From the NCBI GenBank assembly GCA_963675935.2, contig CAXXPV010000005.1:1-64000 (forward strand): a stretch of 64,000 nt of DNA, in the 5' to 3' direction. The notes below the pieces were generated by a model. That model was given only the letters and a program-made list of their open reading frames with translations, searched no databases and was not told the origin of the DNA. A program made the translations under genes and the position numbers. Position 1 is the stretch's first letter; each line of letters begins with the position of its first letter. This DNA is from G963675935 sp963675935 (GTDB lineage: Bacteria > Planctomycetota > Planctomycetia > Pirellulales > Thermoguttaceae). This document shows, piece by piece, positions 33,874 through 42,465 of this stretch.

Positions 33874-34914
33874 TTAATCCTTCTTGAACACCGGCGGCAA
33901 CGCCTTTTGCGCGGCCGCGTCGCCGTCCCCTGCCGCTTCGATCAATCGGCGAACGATTTCATCGACTTTGACGCCCTCGGCCTCGGCGTTGAAGTTCGTC
34001 ACGATGCGATGTCGCAACACCGGCAACGCCACGGCGCGAACGTCATCGACGCTCGCGCTGAAGTGGCCGTGCAACACCGCCCGGGCCTTCGCCCCCAACA
34101 CCAGATATTGACTCGCCCGCGGTCCGGCGCCCCAATTCACGTAATTGCGAATGAACTGCGGCGCGTCGCCCTTGTACGGACGCGAAAGCCGCACAAGCTT
34201 CATCGCGTAGCGAACCACGTGGTCGGCCGCAGGCACCCGGCGCACGATCTTTTGCAGCGACAAAATCTTCTCGCCCGTCAGAGTCGGCGTCACCGTGGCC
34301 GTGATGTCGGCCGTCGTGCGGCGAACGATGTCGAACTCCTCTTCTTCCTCGGGATAATCGACAAACGTGTTGAACATGAAGCGGTCGAGTTGCGCCTCGG
34401 GCAGCGGATAAGTGCCTTCGTGTTCGATCGGATTCTGCGTGGCCAACACGAAAAACGGCTGGGCAAGCTGGTGCCGCTGGCCGCCGGCCGTGATTTGATA
34501 CTCCTGCATCGCTTCGAGCAACGCGGCCTGCGTCTTCGGCGGCGTCCGGTTGATTTCATCGGCCAAAATGACGTTGCCGAAGATCGGGCCTTTCAGAAAA
34601 CGCAGTTCGCGAACGCCCGAGCTGCGGTCTTCCTGAATCACCTCGGTGCCGGTGATGTCGGACGGCATCAGGTCGGGCGTGAACTGGATTCGCCGGAACT
34701 CGAGCGCGAGCGACTCGGCCAGGGTGCGAATCAACAGCGTTTTGGCCAAGCCCGGCACGCCGACCAACAGGCAATGGCCTCGGGCGAACATGGCGATGAG
34801 CAATTCCTCGATCACCAGTCGCTGGCCGACGATCACACGGCCGAGTTGCTCGGTGATGAGTCGATAGGCTTCGCTGAGTTCTTGAACGGCTTGAAGGTCG
34901 TCGCGTTCGGGCAT
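33874..34914 (-). CDS. MoxR-family AAA+ ATPase
   Basis: 346 residues. Walker A is GVPGLAKTLLIRTLAE, Walker B and sensor region FGNVILADEINRTPPKTQAA (starts before residue 140), sensor 1 VLATQNPIEHEGTYPLPEAQ and Arg finger LDRFMFNT. The C-terminal lid has ASQYLVLGAKARAVLHG. MoxR ATPases act as chaperones for VWA-containing partners, here DUF58, BatA and the VWA protein in the same operon. 23 nt downstream of the PQQ gene. Confidence 0.95.
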   Translation of the reverse strand: MPERDDLQAVQELSEAYRLITEQLGRVIVGQRLVIEELLIAMFARGHCLLVGVPGLAKTLLIRTLAESLALEFRRIQFTPDLMPSDITGTEVIQEDRSSGVRELRFLKGPIFGNVILADEINRTPPKTQAALLEAMQEYQITAGGQRHQLAQPFFVLATQNPIEHEGTYPLPEAQLDRFMFNTFVDYPEEEEEFDIVRRTTADITATVTPTLTGEKILSLQKIVRRVPAADHVVRYAMKLVRLSRPYKGDAPQFIRNYVNWGAGPRASQYLVLGAKARAVLHGHFSASVDDVRAVALPVLRHRIVTNFNAEAEGVKVDEIVRRLIEAAGDGDAAAQKALPPVFKKD

Positions 34915-34937
34915 GGTTCACCACATGTGTCAAACGG

Positions 34938-37160
34938 TTATTTCTCCGGCGGCATTTTTCCGCCGCTTGTTCCCAAGGCAATCAACTCTTTCTCGGTGGC
35001 GATGAGCAATTGCCCATCGGCGACCAACAAATTGCCGCCCGAGGCTCCGAGAGCCGCGAGATCGACGATCTTTAGCGGCCGCGCGGTCCGCTGATCGAAG
35101 ATATACAATTTGTCGCGCGTCGGCCATAAAACACTTTGGCCGGCCAGCAATCCGCGGCCATGGCCGGGCCGCTCGGGACCGTCGGGCCAAACGTGCCGCA
35201 CCTGCCCCCGATCTTCCTGCTTCAGGCTAATCCAATAAAGACGCCCGCCGCCGGCGATCAACCAGTCGCCGGCCGTGCCCAAAAGCCCCGCGGCGTCCTC
35301 CACGGCGTCGCTCGTCTGCCAAAGCGGCAAGCCAGTCGAGGCGTCAAATGCGAAAATCCTCGGACTGTCGGCCGGCGCGACGTACAACGCGCCGCGATCC
35401 AGCACGCAAGGGTTCAAGTCGCGCCGCCAGTGCGAGGCAAGTCGGTTGAGATCGCCGCGCAATACCCGAGGATATTGACTCAGCCAGACGATCCGGCCGT
35501 CGTCGGTTTGCAGCGATGCCACCACGCCGAGATTCGTGTTGTAATACAGTCGGTCGCCCGATAGCGTCAGGAGATTGTGCGACAGTTCGGGCAGGACGCC
35601 GCGGGCGGGAGTTTCGGCACCGCAAACGAACCGCCGCCAGCGGAGTCGGCCGGTGTCGGCGTCGAAACACGCCACGAACGCCAACGCGCGGATGTCGTGA
35701 CGACGCATCGCCGCGTAAACACCGTGCTCGTCGGCTATCGGCGAGCCTTCAAACGACCAGCCCTCTTCCGGCAAAGTCTTCCACAGCAGCCGGCCTTCCG
35801 CCGCCAGATCGAGGCACACGAGGCTGCTCGATCGCCCCGTGGTCGTCGTGCCTTGCGGTTGACCGGTCACGGTCGAGCCCATCCGGGCGAAAAGTCTGTT
35901 GCGGAACGTGGTCATCGTGAATCGCGGCGATCCCAGCGAGCCAAGGGGAATCGCTGACGCCGCCGCGCCGTCCGCTTCGCCCTGATAGATGACGCCGCTT
36001 TTGCCCCATAAAGGCTCTCCGGTGTCGCGACAAATCGCCGACACCTGCCGATCGTTGTTCACCAAGACATGGCGGCCGATCAGAACTGGATAAAAGCTCA
36101 GAGGCTCGCGGGGATTTTCGCCGATGCTCTTTGCGCCACGAACTCCTTCGGCGGCCTCCCCGGCTGTTTGCAGCGGAATGCGCCATGCCACCGCGCCGAT
36201 GTCGACGAGCGGCTCGGCGATTTTGTTGCGATGCGGATTGCCGGCGAAGGTTGGCCAGTCGGGCGCGTCCGTCGGCGCCGGCCACGCAGCGCTATTGGCC
36301 AGCAACGAGGTCAAAAGTTCGACGTAGCGGCCCTCACGGTCGCCCAGCCGGCCTCGCGCGTCGGAATGCAGCCGTGCGAAAGCCGCCAATTCAGCCCTCG
36401 CCCTAGAAACATTTGCCCCATCTCCTTTCTCTATTCCCCCCTTTCCCTTTTCCCATTTTCCCTCCGCCTTTTTTTCTTCGAGAATCGACGCCAGCACGAG
36501 CCTCGCCCGGACCGCGGCCAGATCGAGGTCGGTGTCGGGATAACAGGGCCACGAAGAAAAATTGTGAGCCGCGGCCTCGCCGTTTTTCGTGCAAGGCACG
36601 ATTCGTTCCCAAAGCCAACGCGCGGCGGCAAAGTCGCCCGACTCGAACGCCATGTCGCCCAACGCCAGCAAGGCGTCGTCGCCGAAACTGCTGACCAACG
36701 CCTGATCGATCACCTTTTCGAGCAGTTTGCGGTCTCGCCGGGCGATGCCCTCGTCGTACCACTTTTTGGCGAAGGGATCGACGCGGCCACGGTAGATTTT
36801 TCTTGCCTCGGGCGGAAGCGACGCCAGCCGCAATTGGCACCAGTCGCGCAGACCGACATAACGCCGATCGGCAACGGCAATCAGCCGGCCTTCCGACGCT
36901 TCCATCAGTTGGCAGAGAATTTCGACGGCGTCGTCCCATTGCCGATCACCGAGCAGGGTTTTCACACGATCCAATTGCGCGCGAATTGTGTTGTCGATCT
37001 GGTCGAGTTGCACGGCGTCGGCCAATTCAAACTGGCCGCCGGCGACCGAACCACCCCATTGGGCTAGAGCCGGGACGTCTTCGCAGGCCGACGCTAGGAC
37101 GACGGAGAGAATCGCTGCCAGGGCTCGGGATGTTCGGGATGTTCGGCGGGGGCCCATCAT
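34938..37160 (-). CDS. PQQ-type beta-propeller repeat protein, exported
   Basis: 740 residues. A twin-Arg-containing hydrophobic N-terminus (RTSRTSRALAAILSVVLASA) is followed by a TPR-like helical part (residues 40-220), then PQQ/WD-like propeller blades: WRIPLQTAGEAAEGVRGAKS, VSAICRDTGEPLWGKSGVIY, ACFDADTGRLRWRRFVCGAE, ASLQTDDGRIVWLSQYP, FAFDASTGLPLWQTSDAVED. A Lys/Glu/Gly stretch at about 231-249 (EEKKAEGKWEKGKGGIEKGD) is encoded by a CT-rich tract at 36414-36480 and looks like an inserted repeat. First gene of the MoxR/Bat train. Confidence 0.85.
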   Translation of the reverse strand: MMGPRRTSRTSRALAAILSVVLASACEDVPALAQWGGSVAGGQFELADAVQLDQIDNTIRAQLDRVKTLLGDRQWDDAVEILCQLMEASEGRLIAVADRRYVGLRDWCQLRLASLPPEARKIYRGRVDPFAKKWYDEGIARRDRKLLEKVIDQALVSSFGDDALLALGDMAFESGDFAAARWLWERIVPCTKNGEAAAHNFSSWPCYPDTDLDLAAVRARLVLASILEEKKAEGKWEKGKGGIEKGDGANVSRARAELAAFARLHSDARGRLGDREGRYVELLTSLLANSAAWPAPTDAPDWPTFAGNPHRNKIAEPLVDIGAVAWRIPLQTAGEAAEGVRGAKSIGENPREPLSFYPVLIGRHVLVNNDRQVSAICRDTGEPLWGKSGVIYQGEADGAAASAIPLGSLGSPRFTMTTFRNRLFARMGSTVTGQPQGTTTTGRSSSLVCLDLAAEGRLLWKTLPEEGWSFEGSPIADEHGVYAAMRRHDIRALAFVACFDADTGRLRWRRFVCGAETPARGVLPELSHNLLTLSGDRLYYNTNLGVVASLQTDDGRIVWLSQYPRVLRGDLNRLASHWRRDLNPCVLDRGALYVAPADSPRIFAFDASTGLPLWQTSDAVEDAAGLLGTAGDWLIAGGGRLYWISLKQEDRGQVRHVWPDGPERPGHGRGLLAGQSVLWPTRDKLYIFDQRTARPLKIVDLAALGASGGNLLVADGQLLIATEKELIALGTSGGKMPPEK

Positions 37161-37549
37161 CCCCTAAGTATAAGCGAGAACCCGATTTGGGAGAAGAGAG
37201 ACGGCCTGACATCTCTGGCCGAAAAGGCTAGTCCGCTTTTCTCGCCAGTCGAGGAAAGATGACAACGCATCCGTTTTAGCCGGCGAGCTCGCTCGCCGCG
37301 AAAAGGCAATGAATCTCGCAAAAAACGCGGCGAACAAGCTCGCCGGCTAAACGGTGGTGTGAAATGCGGGGTAGTTGAAAGGTACGGTGGCTTGCGAACG
37401 CCATCGGAGACCTTCGCCGGTGCAAATTCCGGCTCAGCAAGCGTTGGCACAACTGAGCAAGGTTTGGCAGCCGTTGATGCAACCTCTTAGCCCAAGACAA
37501 CTTATGCCATACATTGCTCAGCTACGCGATCTCTTGCAAAACAATTCAG
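37161..37549. other. Intergenic region with a palindrome, possible coding remnant
   Basis: Holds the GTTTAGCCGGCG palindrome at 37273-37352. The part 37425-37540 reads QQALAQLSKVWQPLMQPLSP in one frame, which looks weakly protein-like but has no supportable start or stop, and the same frame runs through the tRNA. I do not call a gene. Confidence 0.4.
37273..37352. repeat. GTTTAGCCGGCG palindrome, copy 3
   Basis: Arms GTTTTAGCCGGCGAGCTCG and GCTCGCCGGCTAAAC in inverted orientation, placed between the PQQ gene start and the tRNA-Glu gene. Confidence 0.85.
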
Positions 37550-37621
37550 TGACCCCGACGGGATTCGAACCCGTGTCGCCGGCGTGAAAGGCCAGTGTCC
37601 TAACCGTTAGACGACGGGGCC
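37550..37621 (-). tRNA. tRNA-Glu (UUC)
   Basis: 72-nt cloverleaf on the minus strand. Acceptor arms are GGCCCCG and CGGGGUC with discriminator A. The T-arm is read as CGGGTTCGAATCCCG. The anticodon loop is CTTTCAC, giving anticodon UUC. CCA is not encoded. The gene stands alone between the PQQ operon and rpiB. Confidence 0.95.
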
Positions 37622-37790
37622 AAGACCTGTCTGTATACCCTTTGGAAGCCAAGATCGTCAAGGGGGGCATTCGTGCGGGCCAAACCTATCCGTTCACAAG
37701 AAGGCCGGGGACTGATCTGTTTTTCCGTGAGAAATGTATTTTTCGCAGACAAACTCCGGCCCGAAAACATGGACCTGCCCCCTTCCGCGG

Positions 37791-38252
37791 CTATTGCATC
37801 GCATGGCCATTGCGGCCTTCAATCGCGTCGATTTTCTGGTTGCGCCGCGCGTGACGCCCTCCCTCAAACGGCGTGTTAAGCCAGATTTCGACCAGTCGAT
37901 CGGCCAGCTTCTCGCCGATCAAATCGCCCGATAGGCACAAAACATTCAAATCGTTGTGTCGGCGGCTGAGTTCCGCCGTGACATCGTCGTGGCAGGGCGC
38001 GGCGCGCACGCCGGGGATTTTGTTGGCCGCAATACACATGCCAACGCCGGTGCCGCACACCAAAATGCCGCGATCCACCTCCGTGCTGGCGACTTTTCTG
38101 GCAACTTCGGCCGCAATATCCGGGTAATCGACTTCCAGGGCAGTATCGTGGGTTCCCACATCGACGACCTCTTGCCCCAATCGACGAAGGTACTCGATCA
38201 ATTTTGCTCGCAGCTCCACGCCCCGATGATCGCTTCCGACCGCAATTCGCAT
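37791..38252 (-). CDS. rpiB: Ribose-5-phosphate isomerase B
   Basis: 153 residues from ATG 38252, with GGAG 7 nt upstream. The family start MRIAVGSDHRGVELRAKL is followed by DVGTHDTALEVDYPD, the active-site Cys region GILVCGTGVGMCIAANKIPG and VRAAPCHDDVTAELSRRHND. Interconverts ribose 5-phosphate and ribulose 5-phosphate. In-frame upstream residues are not conserved and were not included. Confidence 0.92.
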   Translation of the reverse strand: MRIAVGSDHRGVELRAKLIEYLRRLGQEVVDVGTHDTALEVDYPDIAAEVARKVASTEVDRGILVCGTGVGMCIAANKIPGVRAAPCHDDVTAELSRRHNDLNVLCLSGDLIGEKLADRLVEIWLNTPFEGGRHARRNQKIDAIEGRNGHAMQ

Positions 38253-38312
38253 CATTGACTCCGAGAGATTGCCCAAAACATCCATCATAGTTCCCGCCCG
38301 GCAATGATTCAA

Positions 38313-38428
38313 CCGTACTCCTCACGCTCCGTGTGAGGTTGTGGCCGCCACGGGACAAGCTTGCACAGTCCATCTCGACGGCTTCGCCCCTCACGTTTCC
38401 GGCCTCACGCGGAGCGTGAGGAGTACGG
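38313..38428. repeat. Palindrome CGTACTCCTCACGCTCC, 26-bp arms
   Basis: Left arm 38313-38338 and right arm 38403-38428 are inverted with one mismatch in 26. The arms start CCGTACTCCTCACGC. A lone right-arm copy occurs at 40764-40789 upstream of ispD, and a diverged one near 52664-52719. Confidence 0.85.
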
Positions 38429-38502
38429 CACGGTTACCCGTGGTGGGAGACGCCGCTTCGATGTATAATCGAAAAGAGTTTTTGGCCCAGCATGGTGACT
38501 TC

Positions 38503-39138
38503 ATGGGTATTCGCTTCTACTGCCCCAACGGACACAAACTGAACGTCAAGGAATTCCAGGCCGGACGGACTGGAATTTGCCCGTTTTGCGGGTCCAAGAT
38601 GCAAATTCCGCTGGAAAGCACCCGTCCAAGCTCGAAAGAGGAGCGTCTCCAACAGAGGGGCGAGGCTGCCGCCCCAGATGCCGCCAAGACGATTTCCGCC
38701 GCAGCCAGCCCGAAATTGCCGGCCGTCGCCGCCAATGCCGCCCCAGTTTCAACCACGGCCCCCACTACCGACCCTCTGACCGAGGGGGTAAACTCCGTCT
38801 GGTACGTCCGCCCTTCGTCCGGCGGTCAGTTTGGCCCCGCCGCGCCCGATGTCATGCGAACTTGGATGACCGAGGGGCGCATCGCCGCCGATTCGCTTGT
38901 CTGGCGTGAAGGCTGGCGCGATTGGCAGGTTGCCGCCGATGTATTTCCTCAATTGGCTCAAGGTCCCATGATTCCCGGCATGGAAATCGTACTGTCGGAG
39001 CCGGCCACCCCGACGATCCACGCCATGCCGGTCAAACATCGTGCCTCGGCTCGCGGCACTCAATTCGCCGTCATCGGCTTTCTGGTTTTTGCCGTGATTG
39101 TCCTATTCGCCATTCTTTGGATGGTCTTGAAATCATGA
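38503..39138 (+). CDS. Zinc-ribbon / GYF_2 domain membrane protein
   Basis: 211 residues from ATG 38503 (MGIRFYCPNGHKLNVKEFQA), the usual start of this planctomycete family. An N-terminal CPNGHKLNV...GICPFCGSKM module is likely to bind zinc. It is followed by an Ala/Pro linker, a GYF_2-type domain (VWYVRPSSGGQFGPAAPDVM, IAADSLVWREGWRDWQVAAD) and a C-terminal anchor FAVIGFLVFAVIVLFAILWM. GYF domains bind Pro-rich peptides. The stop overlaps the next gene as ATGA, so the two are coupled. Confidence 0.85.
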   Translation: MGIRFYCPNGHKLNVKEFQAGRTGICPFCGSKMQIPLESTRPSSKEERLQQRGEAAAPDAAKTISAAASPKLPAVAANAAPVSTTAPTTDPLTEGVNSVWYVRPSSGGQFGPAAPDVMRTWMTEGRIAADSLVWREGWRDWQVAADVFPQLAQGPMIPGMEIVLSEPATPTIHAMPVKHRASARGTQFAVIGFLVFAVIVLFAILWMVLKS

Positions 39139-40631
39139 AAATTCAGCCGTTCCTCGACCATCACGGGATCGCCTCGAATCCTTTCGCCGACGAAGACGCC
39201 CAGACCGACCTGGTCTTCAAGGGCGCCTGCATCCGAAACACGTTCCATCCAACGTGGGATAAAATCTACGGCGATCCGTCGGAGCCTGCCACGGCCGTCG
39301 TATTCGGCGAGAAAGGCTCTGGCAAGACGGCCATCCGCCTGCAACTGATTCGCCGCCTGGCCGACCACAACGCCGAGCAGCCGGAGCATCAGGCGTTCGT
39401 CGTGCAGTACGACGACTTCAATCCGTTCTTGGATCGGTTTCGCGATCAGTTTTCGGGCCGGCGACGCAGGCCCGACCGGCTGTTGGAGCAGTGGCGGCTT
39501 TGGGACCATATCGACGCGATTCTTTCGCTGGCCGTGACGCAGTTGGTCGATCGGATTTTGGAAAACAAGCAGGCGCGACATCCGGCCGCGCGCGACGAGG
39601 CGCCGCCGGTCGAGCGGCTCGACGGAGCGCAGCGACGCGACGTGATGCTGCTGGCCGCGTGTTACGACCAATCGACGGCGGAGAACCCGCTGCAACGCTG
39701 GGGCCGCTTGCGAAAGAAATTAAAATTTTCGACCTGGCGCTCGAAATGGGACATAGCCCTGGGCGTGGCGATCACTGCCGCGGTTTTGGCGTTTTTCATC
39801 GGTTGCATTGTGCAGGGCGAGTGGTCGTGGTTCGCTCATTGGCTGCCGTATTTGGTCGTGGCCGCCGGTTGGGCGCCGCGCGGCTGGCGTCTGTTGCGCT
39901 GGTGGTGGAAGGCATGGCGCATCACGCGAAACACCCGGGTGTTGAACCACAACACGCGATTGCTCTGCCGCATGTTGTTGAATTTTCCCGGCAGCCAAAT
40001 CGTCGGCCAGCCGCTGCCCGCGCTGCCGCGGACCGACGACCGCTACGAACATCTGGCGAAGCTCCAGGGCGTATTGCGGTCGATGAATTTCGACGGAATC
40101 CTCGTGCTGGTCGATCGCGTCGACGAGCCGTACTTGGTCAACGGAGCGACCGACCTGATGAGGGCCTTGGTTTGGCCGATGTTGGACAACAAGTTCCTCA
40201 AACATCCGGGCATGGGTCTGAAATTGCTTTTGCCGATCGAATTGGAGCGTCTGCTGGATCGCGAGAGCCGCGATTTCCACCAGCGTGCCCGGCTCGACAA
40301 GCAGAATCTCATCCGCTCGCTGGGTTGGACGGGCCAGTCGCTTTACGACATGGCCAACGCGAGAATCGCGGCCTGCGCGGCCGAGGGCCGCTCGCCCAAG
40401 ACCACCGATCTGTTCGACGGCGTTGATGCCCATCGGTTGATCGACGCCTTCGGCACGTTGCGGGTGCCGCGGCATCTGTTCAAATTCATGTATCGGCTTT
40501 TCACGGCCCATTGCAACGCGCACACCGACGAGGAGCCGTCGTGGAAGATTTCCGCGGCGACGTTCGAGTCGGTGTTGGCGCTGTATCAGCGCGATCAAGA
40601 CGCCTTCGACCGCGGCGTCGGCGCGGGGTAA
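39135..40631 (+). CDS. P-loop membrane ATPase, unknown family
   Basis: 498 residues from ATG 39135, overlapping the upstream stop. Walker A is VVFGEKGSGKTAIRLQLIRR (about residues 52-71), with a Walker B-like GILVLVDRVDEPYLVNGATD (about 320-340). Between them lie two membrane helices (IALGVAITAAVLAFFIGCIV and WLPYLVVAAGWAP, residues 205-250). The C-terminal half is helical. This layout, with a transmembrane hairpin inside the NTPase domain, recalls KAP-type P-loop NTPases, but I cannot confirm that family. Likely partner of the GYF protein. Confidence 0.75.
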   Translation: MKIQPFLDHHGIASNPFADEDAQTDLVFKGACIRNTFHPTWDKIYGDPSEPATAVVFGEKGSGKTAIRLQLIRRLADHNAEQPEHQAFVVQYDDFNPFLDRFRDQFSGRRRRPDRLLEQWRLWDHIDAILSLAVTQLVDRILENKQARHPAARDEAPPVERLDGAQRRDVMLLAACYDQSTAENPLQRWGRLRKKLKFSTWRSKWDIALGVAITAAVLAFFIGCIVQGEWSWFAHWLPYLVVAAGWAPRGWRLLRWWWKAWRITRNTRVLNHNTRLLCRMLLNFPGSQIVGQPLPALPRTDDRYEHLAKLQGVLRSMNFDGILVLVDRVDEPYLVNGATDLMRALVWPMLDNKFLKHPGMGLKLLLPIELERLLDRESRDFHQRARLDKQNLIRSLGWTGQSLYDMANARIAACAAEGRSPKTTDLFDGVDAHRLIDAFGTLRVPRHLFKFMYRLFTAHCNAHTDEEPSWKISAATFESVLALYQRDQDAFDRGVGAG

Positions 40632-40654
40632 GGAAATGGTTGAAAACAACTTTC

Positions 40655-40728
40655 GTGGGGCAGGTTGCCAACCTGCCTTGACGCACCATATTCTGTCGGG
40701 ATTCCGGCAGGTTGGCAACCTGCCCCAC
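40655..40728. repeat. 23-bp perfect inverted repeat (GTGGGGCAGGTTGCC)
   Basis: Arms at 40655-40677 and 40706-40728 are exact complements, beginning GTGGGGCAGGTTGCCAACC, with a 28-nt loop. It follows the ATPase stop and may act as a transcript end; each arm is itself partly palindromic. Confidence 0.85.
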
Positions 40729-40819
40729 AAATAGGAAACTCGAATCAAAGCATAGCCGAATGACCTCACGCGGAGCGTGAGGAGTACGGAGTACATTGAA
40801 AAAACAGGGAGATACCGTC

Positions 40820-41554
40820 GTGGCCAAGTTCGCCGTCATCCTGCTCGCCGCCGGCCGAAGCAGTCGATTTCACGACTCTAGCTATAAAAAAACGTTTGTC
40901 CCGCTGGCCAACAAGGCCGTTTGGCTCCACTCGGCCGACCGTTTCTTGAGCCGCGACGACGTGGTTCAAACCATTTTGGTGATTGCGTCCGAGGATCGGG
41001 CCGATTTCCTGTTCAAGTTTTCGGCCAACATCGCCATTCTGGGCATTGAAGTGGTTGATGGCGGCGCGGAGCGGGCCGATTCGGTCGAGGCGGCTCTCGC
41101 TCGGGTGAAGCCGCAGGCCGACTTCGTTTGCGTTCACGACGCCGCCCGGCCTTGTTTGACCGACGCCTGGATCGATGCGATTTTCGAAGCCGCGGAAAAG
41201 ACCGGGGCCGCAATTCCCGCCATTCCGGTGTCGAACACGCTCAAACGCGTGAAGGCCGATCACACGATCGAGGAGACGGTTTCACGCGAAAATTTATGGG
41301 AGGCCCAAACCCCGCAGGTTTTCCGTCGGCAGCTTTTATTGGACGCTTATGCCAAGCGAGCCGGATTTCAGCCGACCGACGACGCCCAGCTTGTCGAGCG
41401 GATCGGCCACACGGTGACCATCGTCCCCGGCTCGCCGATCAATCTGAAAATTACGACCCGCGAAGACCTTCGGCTTGCCGAGCAGATGCTGAAGGCCCTG
41501 CCGAAACCAAAGTTGCCGGGGCCGGTGAATCCGTTTGACGACAAGTGGCGGTGA
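40820..41554 (+). CDS. ispD: 2-C-methyl-D-erythritol 4-phosphate cytidylyltransferase
   Basis: 244 residues. Start GTG 40820 with AGGGAGA at 40806-40812; the longer TTG frame lacks a ribosome site. Motifs: FAVILLAAGRSSRF nucleotide-binding loop, VDGGAERADSVEAAL, FVCVHDAARPCLTD, IPAIPVSNTLKRV, LWEAQTPQVFRRQLL. Third step of the MEP isoprenoid pathway (CTP plus MEP to CDP-ME). No ispF fusion. Confidence 0.92.
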   Translation: MAKFAVILLAAGRSSRFHDSSYKKTFVPLANKAVWLHSADRFLSRDDVVQTILVIASEDRADFLFKFSANIAILGIEVVDGGAERADSVEAALARVKPQADFVCVHDAARPCLTDAWIDAIFEAAEKTGAAIPAIPVSNTLKRVKADHTIEETVSRENLWEAQTPQVFRRQLLLDAYAKRAGFQPTDDAQLVERIGHTVTIVPGSPINLKITTREDLRLAEQMLKALPKPKLPGPVNPFDDKWR

Positions 41555-41660
41555 GGGATATACACGCCGTGAGTGGCGAATGCTCGGGCAGTACCCATTC
41601 GTCCCATGTTTTGGTATAATCGGGCGAGAAAGAATATGCCTGTGAGACGAGAGTTGTCCC

Positions 41661-42068
41661 ATGCCGCCGATAACAAGCCGAGACTTTCAGAAAGTGGCGG
41701 GCCAGCGGCTGACTACGGCGGAAACGTTGCTTCGGGAAAAGCTGACGTTAGACGCCCAATACTTCGGATGTTACACCGTCGAATGCTCGCTAAAGTCGCT
41801 AATCATGCAGCAGACTCCCGATGCCGAGAAGCCGGATAAGCTGAGGCAGATCACTTCCGGCGCGAAGATGCACCGGCCGGAGGTGCTGCTCGGCGAACTT
41901 CGAGACCGGGGTATCAGTCTCCCTCTTGATATCGCCAAGCGAATGCGACGGTTCGATTGGACAACCGACCTGCGATACGAGATCGGAAGACGAGATACGG
42001 GTGAGACCATTGCATTGCTTAAGACGGCGGAAGCCATATATAATTGGGTGGAGGGTCAATTGCCATGA
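41661..42068 (+). CDS. HEPN-domain protein
   Basis: 135 residues, all-alpha. FQKVAGQRLTTAETLLREKL, DAQYFGCYTVECSLKSLIM and WTTDLRYEIGRRDTGETIAL with a final AEAIYNWVEGQL are typical of small HEPN proteins that partner toxin or nucleotidyltransferase systems. The RNase RxxxxH motif of catalytic HEPN toxins is not seen, so this may be a non-catalytic member. Its stop overlaps the next start by 4 nt. It stands between ispD and tyrS, whose order otherwise is housekeeping. Confidence 0.75.
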   Translation: MPPITSRDFQKVAGQRLTTAETLLREKLTLDAQYFGCYTVECSLKSLIMQQTPDAEKPDKLRQITSGAKMHRPEVLLGELRDRGISLPLDIAKRMRRFDWTTDLRYEIGRRDTGETIALLKTAEAIYNWVEGQLP

Positions 42069-42418
42069 CGAATACATTCACTCCCGCTTGTGCCCCCACT
42101 TGGGCAGGCAAACGCACAGACGAGACCCGTCAGGTCGAGGAAGTCCTTCGAGACGCCGGGTTCCAGCAGGTCGACGCCTATCGCTACAACTCCGCGTCGA
42201 TTCGCGTTCGCGTGATCGATCCACGATTCGAGGGGCAGTCGCCCGAAGACCGAGATAAGATGGTTGAGCCTCACCTCGATCGCCTTCCAGAGCGCACGCG
42301 GGCGGACATCATGAACCTATTCACTTTTGCCCCGTCAGAACTCGAGGAAACTCCCAAGACTTTCAAGGAGTTTATTTTGAATACTGAGTTCAACGATCCA
42401 AGTCCGTCGATGTTGTGA
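42065..42418 (+). CDS. Unknown partner of the HEPN gene
   Basis: 117 residues from ATG 42065 (ATGA overlap with the HEPN stop). Core sequence VEEVLRDAGFQQVDAYRYNS, SIRVRVIDPRFEGQSPEDRD, LPERTRADIMNLFTFAPSEL. The SIRVRVIDPRF strand followed by D/R-rich helix and a conserved-looking DIMNL helix suggests a small alpha/beta fold. I do not recognise a named family. Tight coupling implies function with the HEPN protein. Confidence 0.65.
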   Translation: MTNTFTPACAPTWAGKRTDETRQVEEVLRDAGFQQVDAYRYNSASIRVRVIDPRFEGQSPEDRDKMVEPHLDRLPERTRADIMNLFTFAPSELEETPKTFKEFILNTEFNDPSPSML

Positions 42419-42465
42419 GGCACACCGTATAGGATGAATGCAATTCTGAAATGGAAGAATGCTCA

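Noticed and set aside
33217..35094. 625-codon plus-strand frame over DUF58 and MoxR
   Set aside because: Covers two real minus-strand genes and their junction; composition is that of antisense DNA.
37375..37587. 70-codon plus-strand frame running into the tRNA-Glu gene
   Set aside because: Its end (TPTGFEP) is the usual read-through of tRNA antisense; no start signal.
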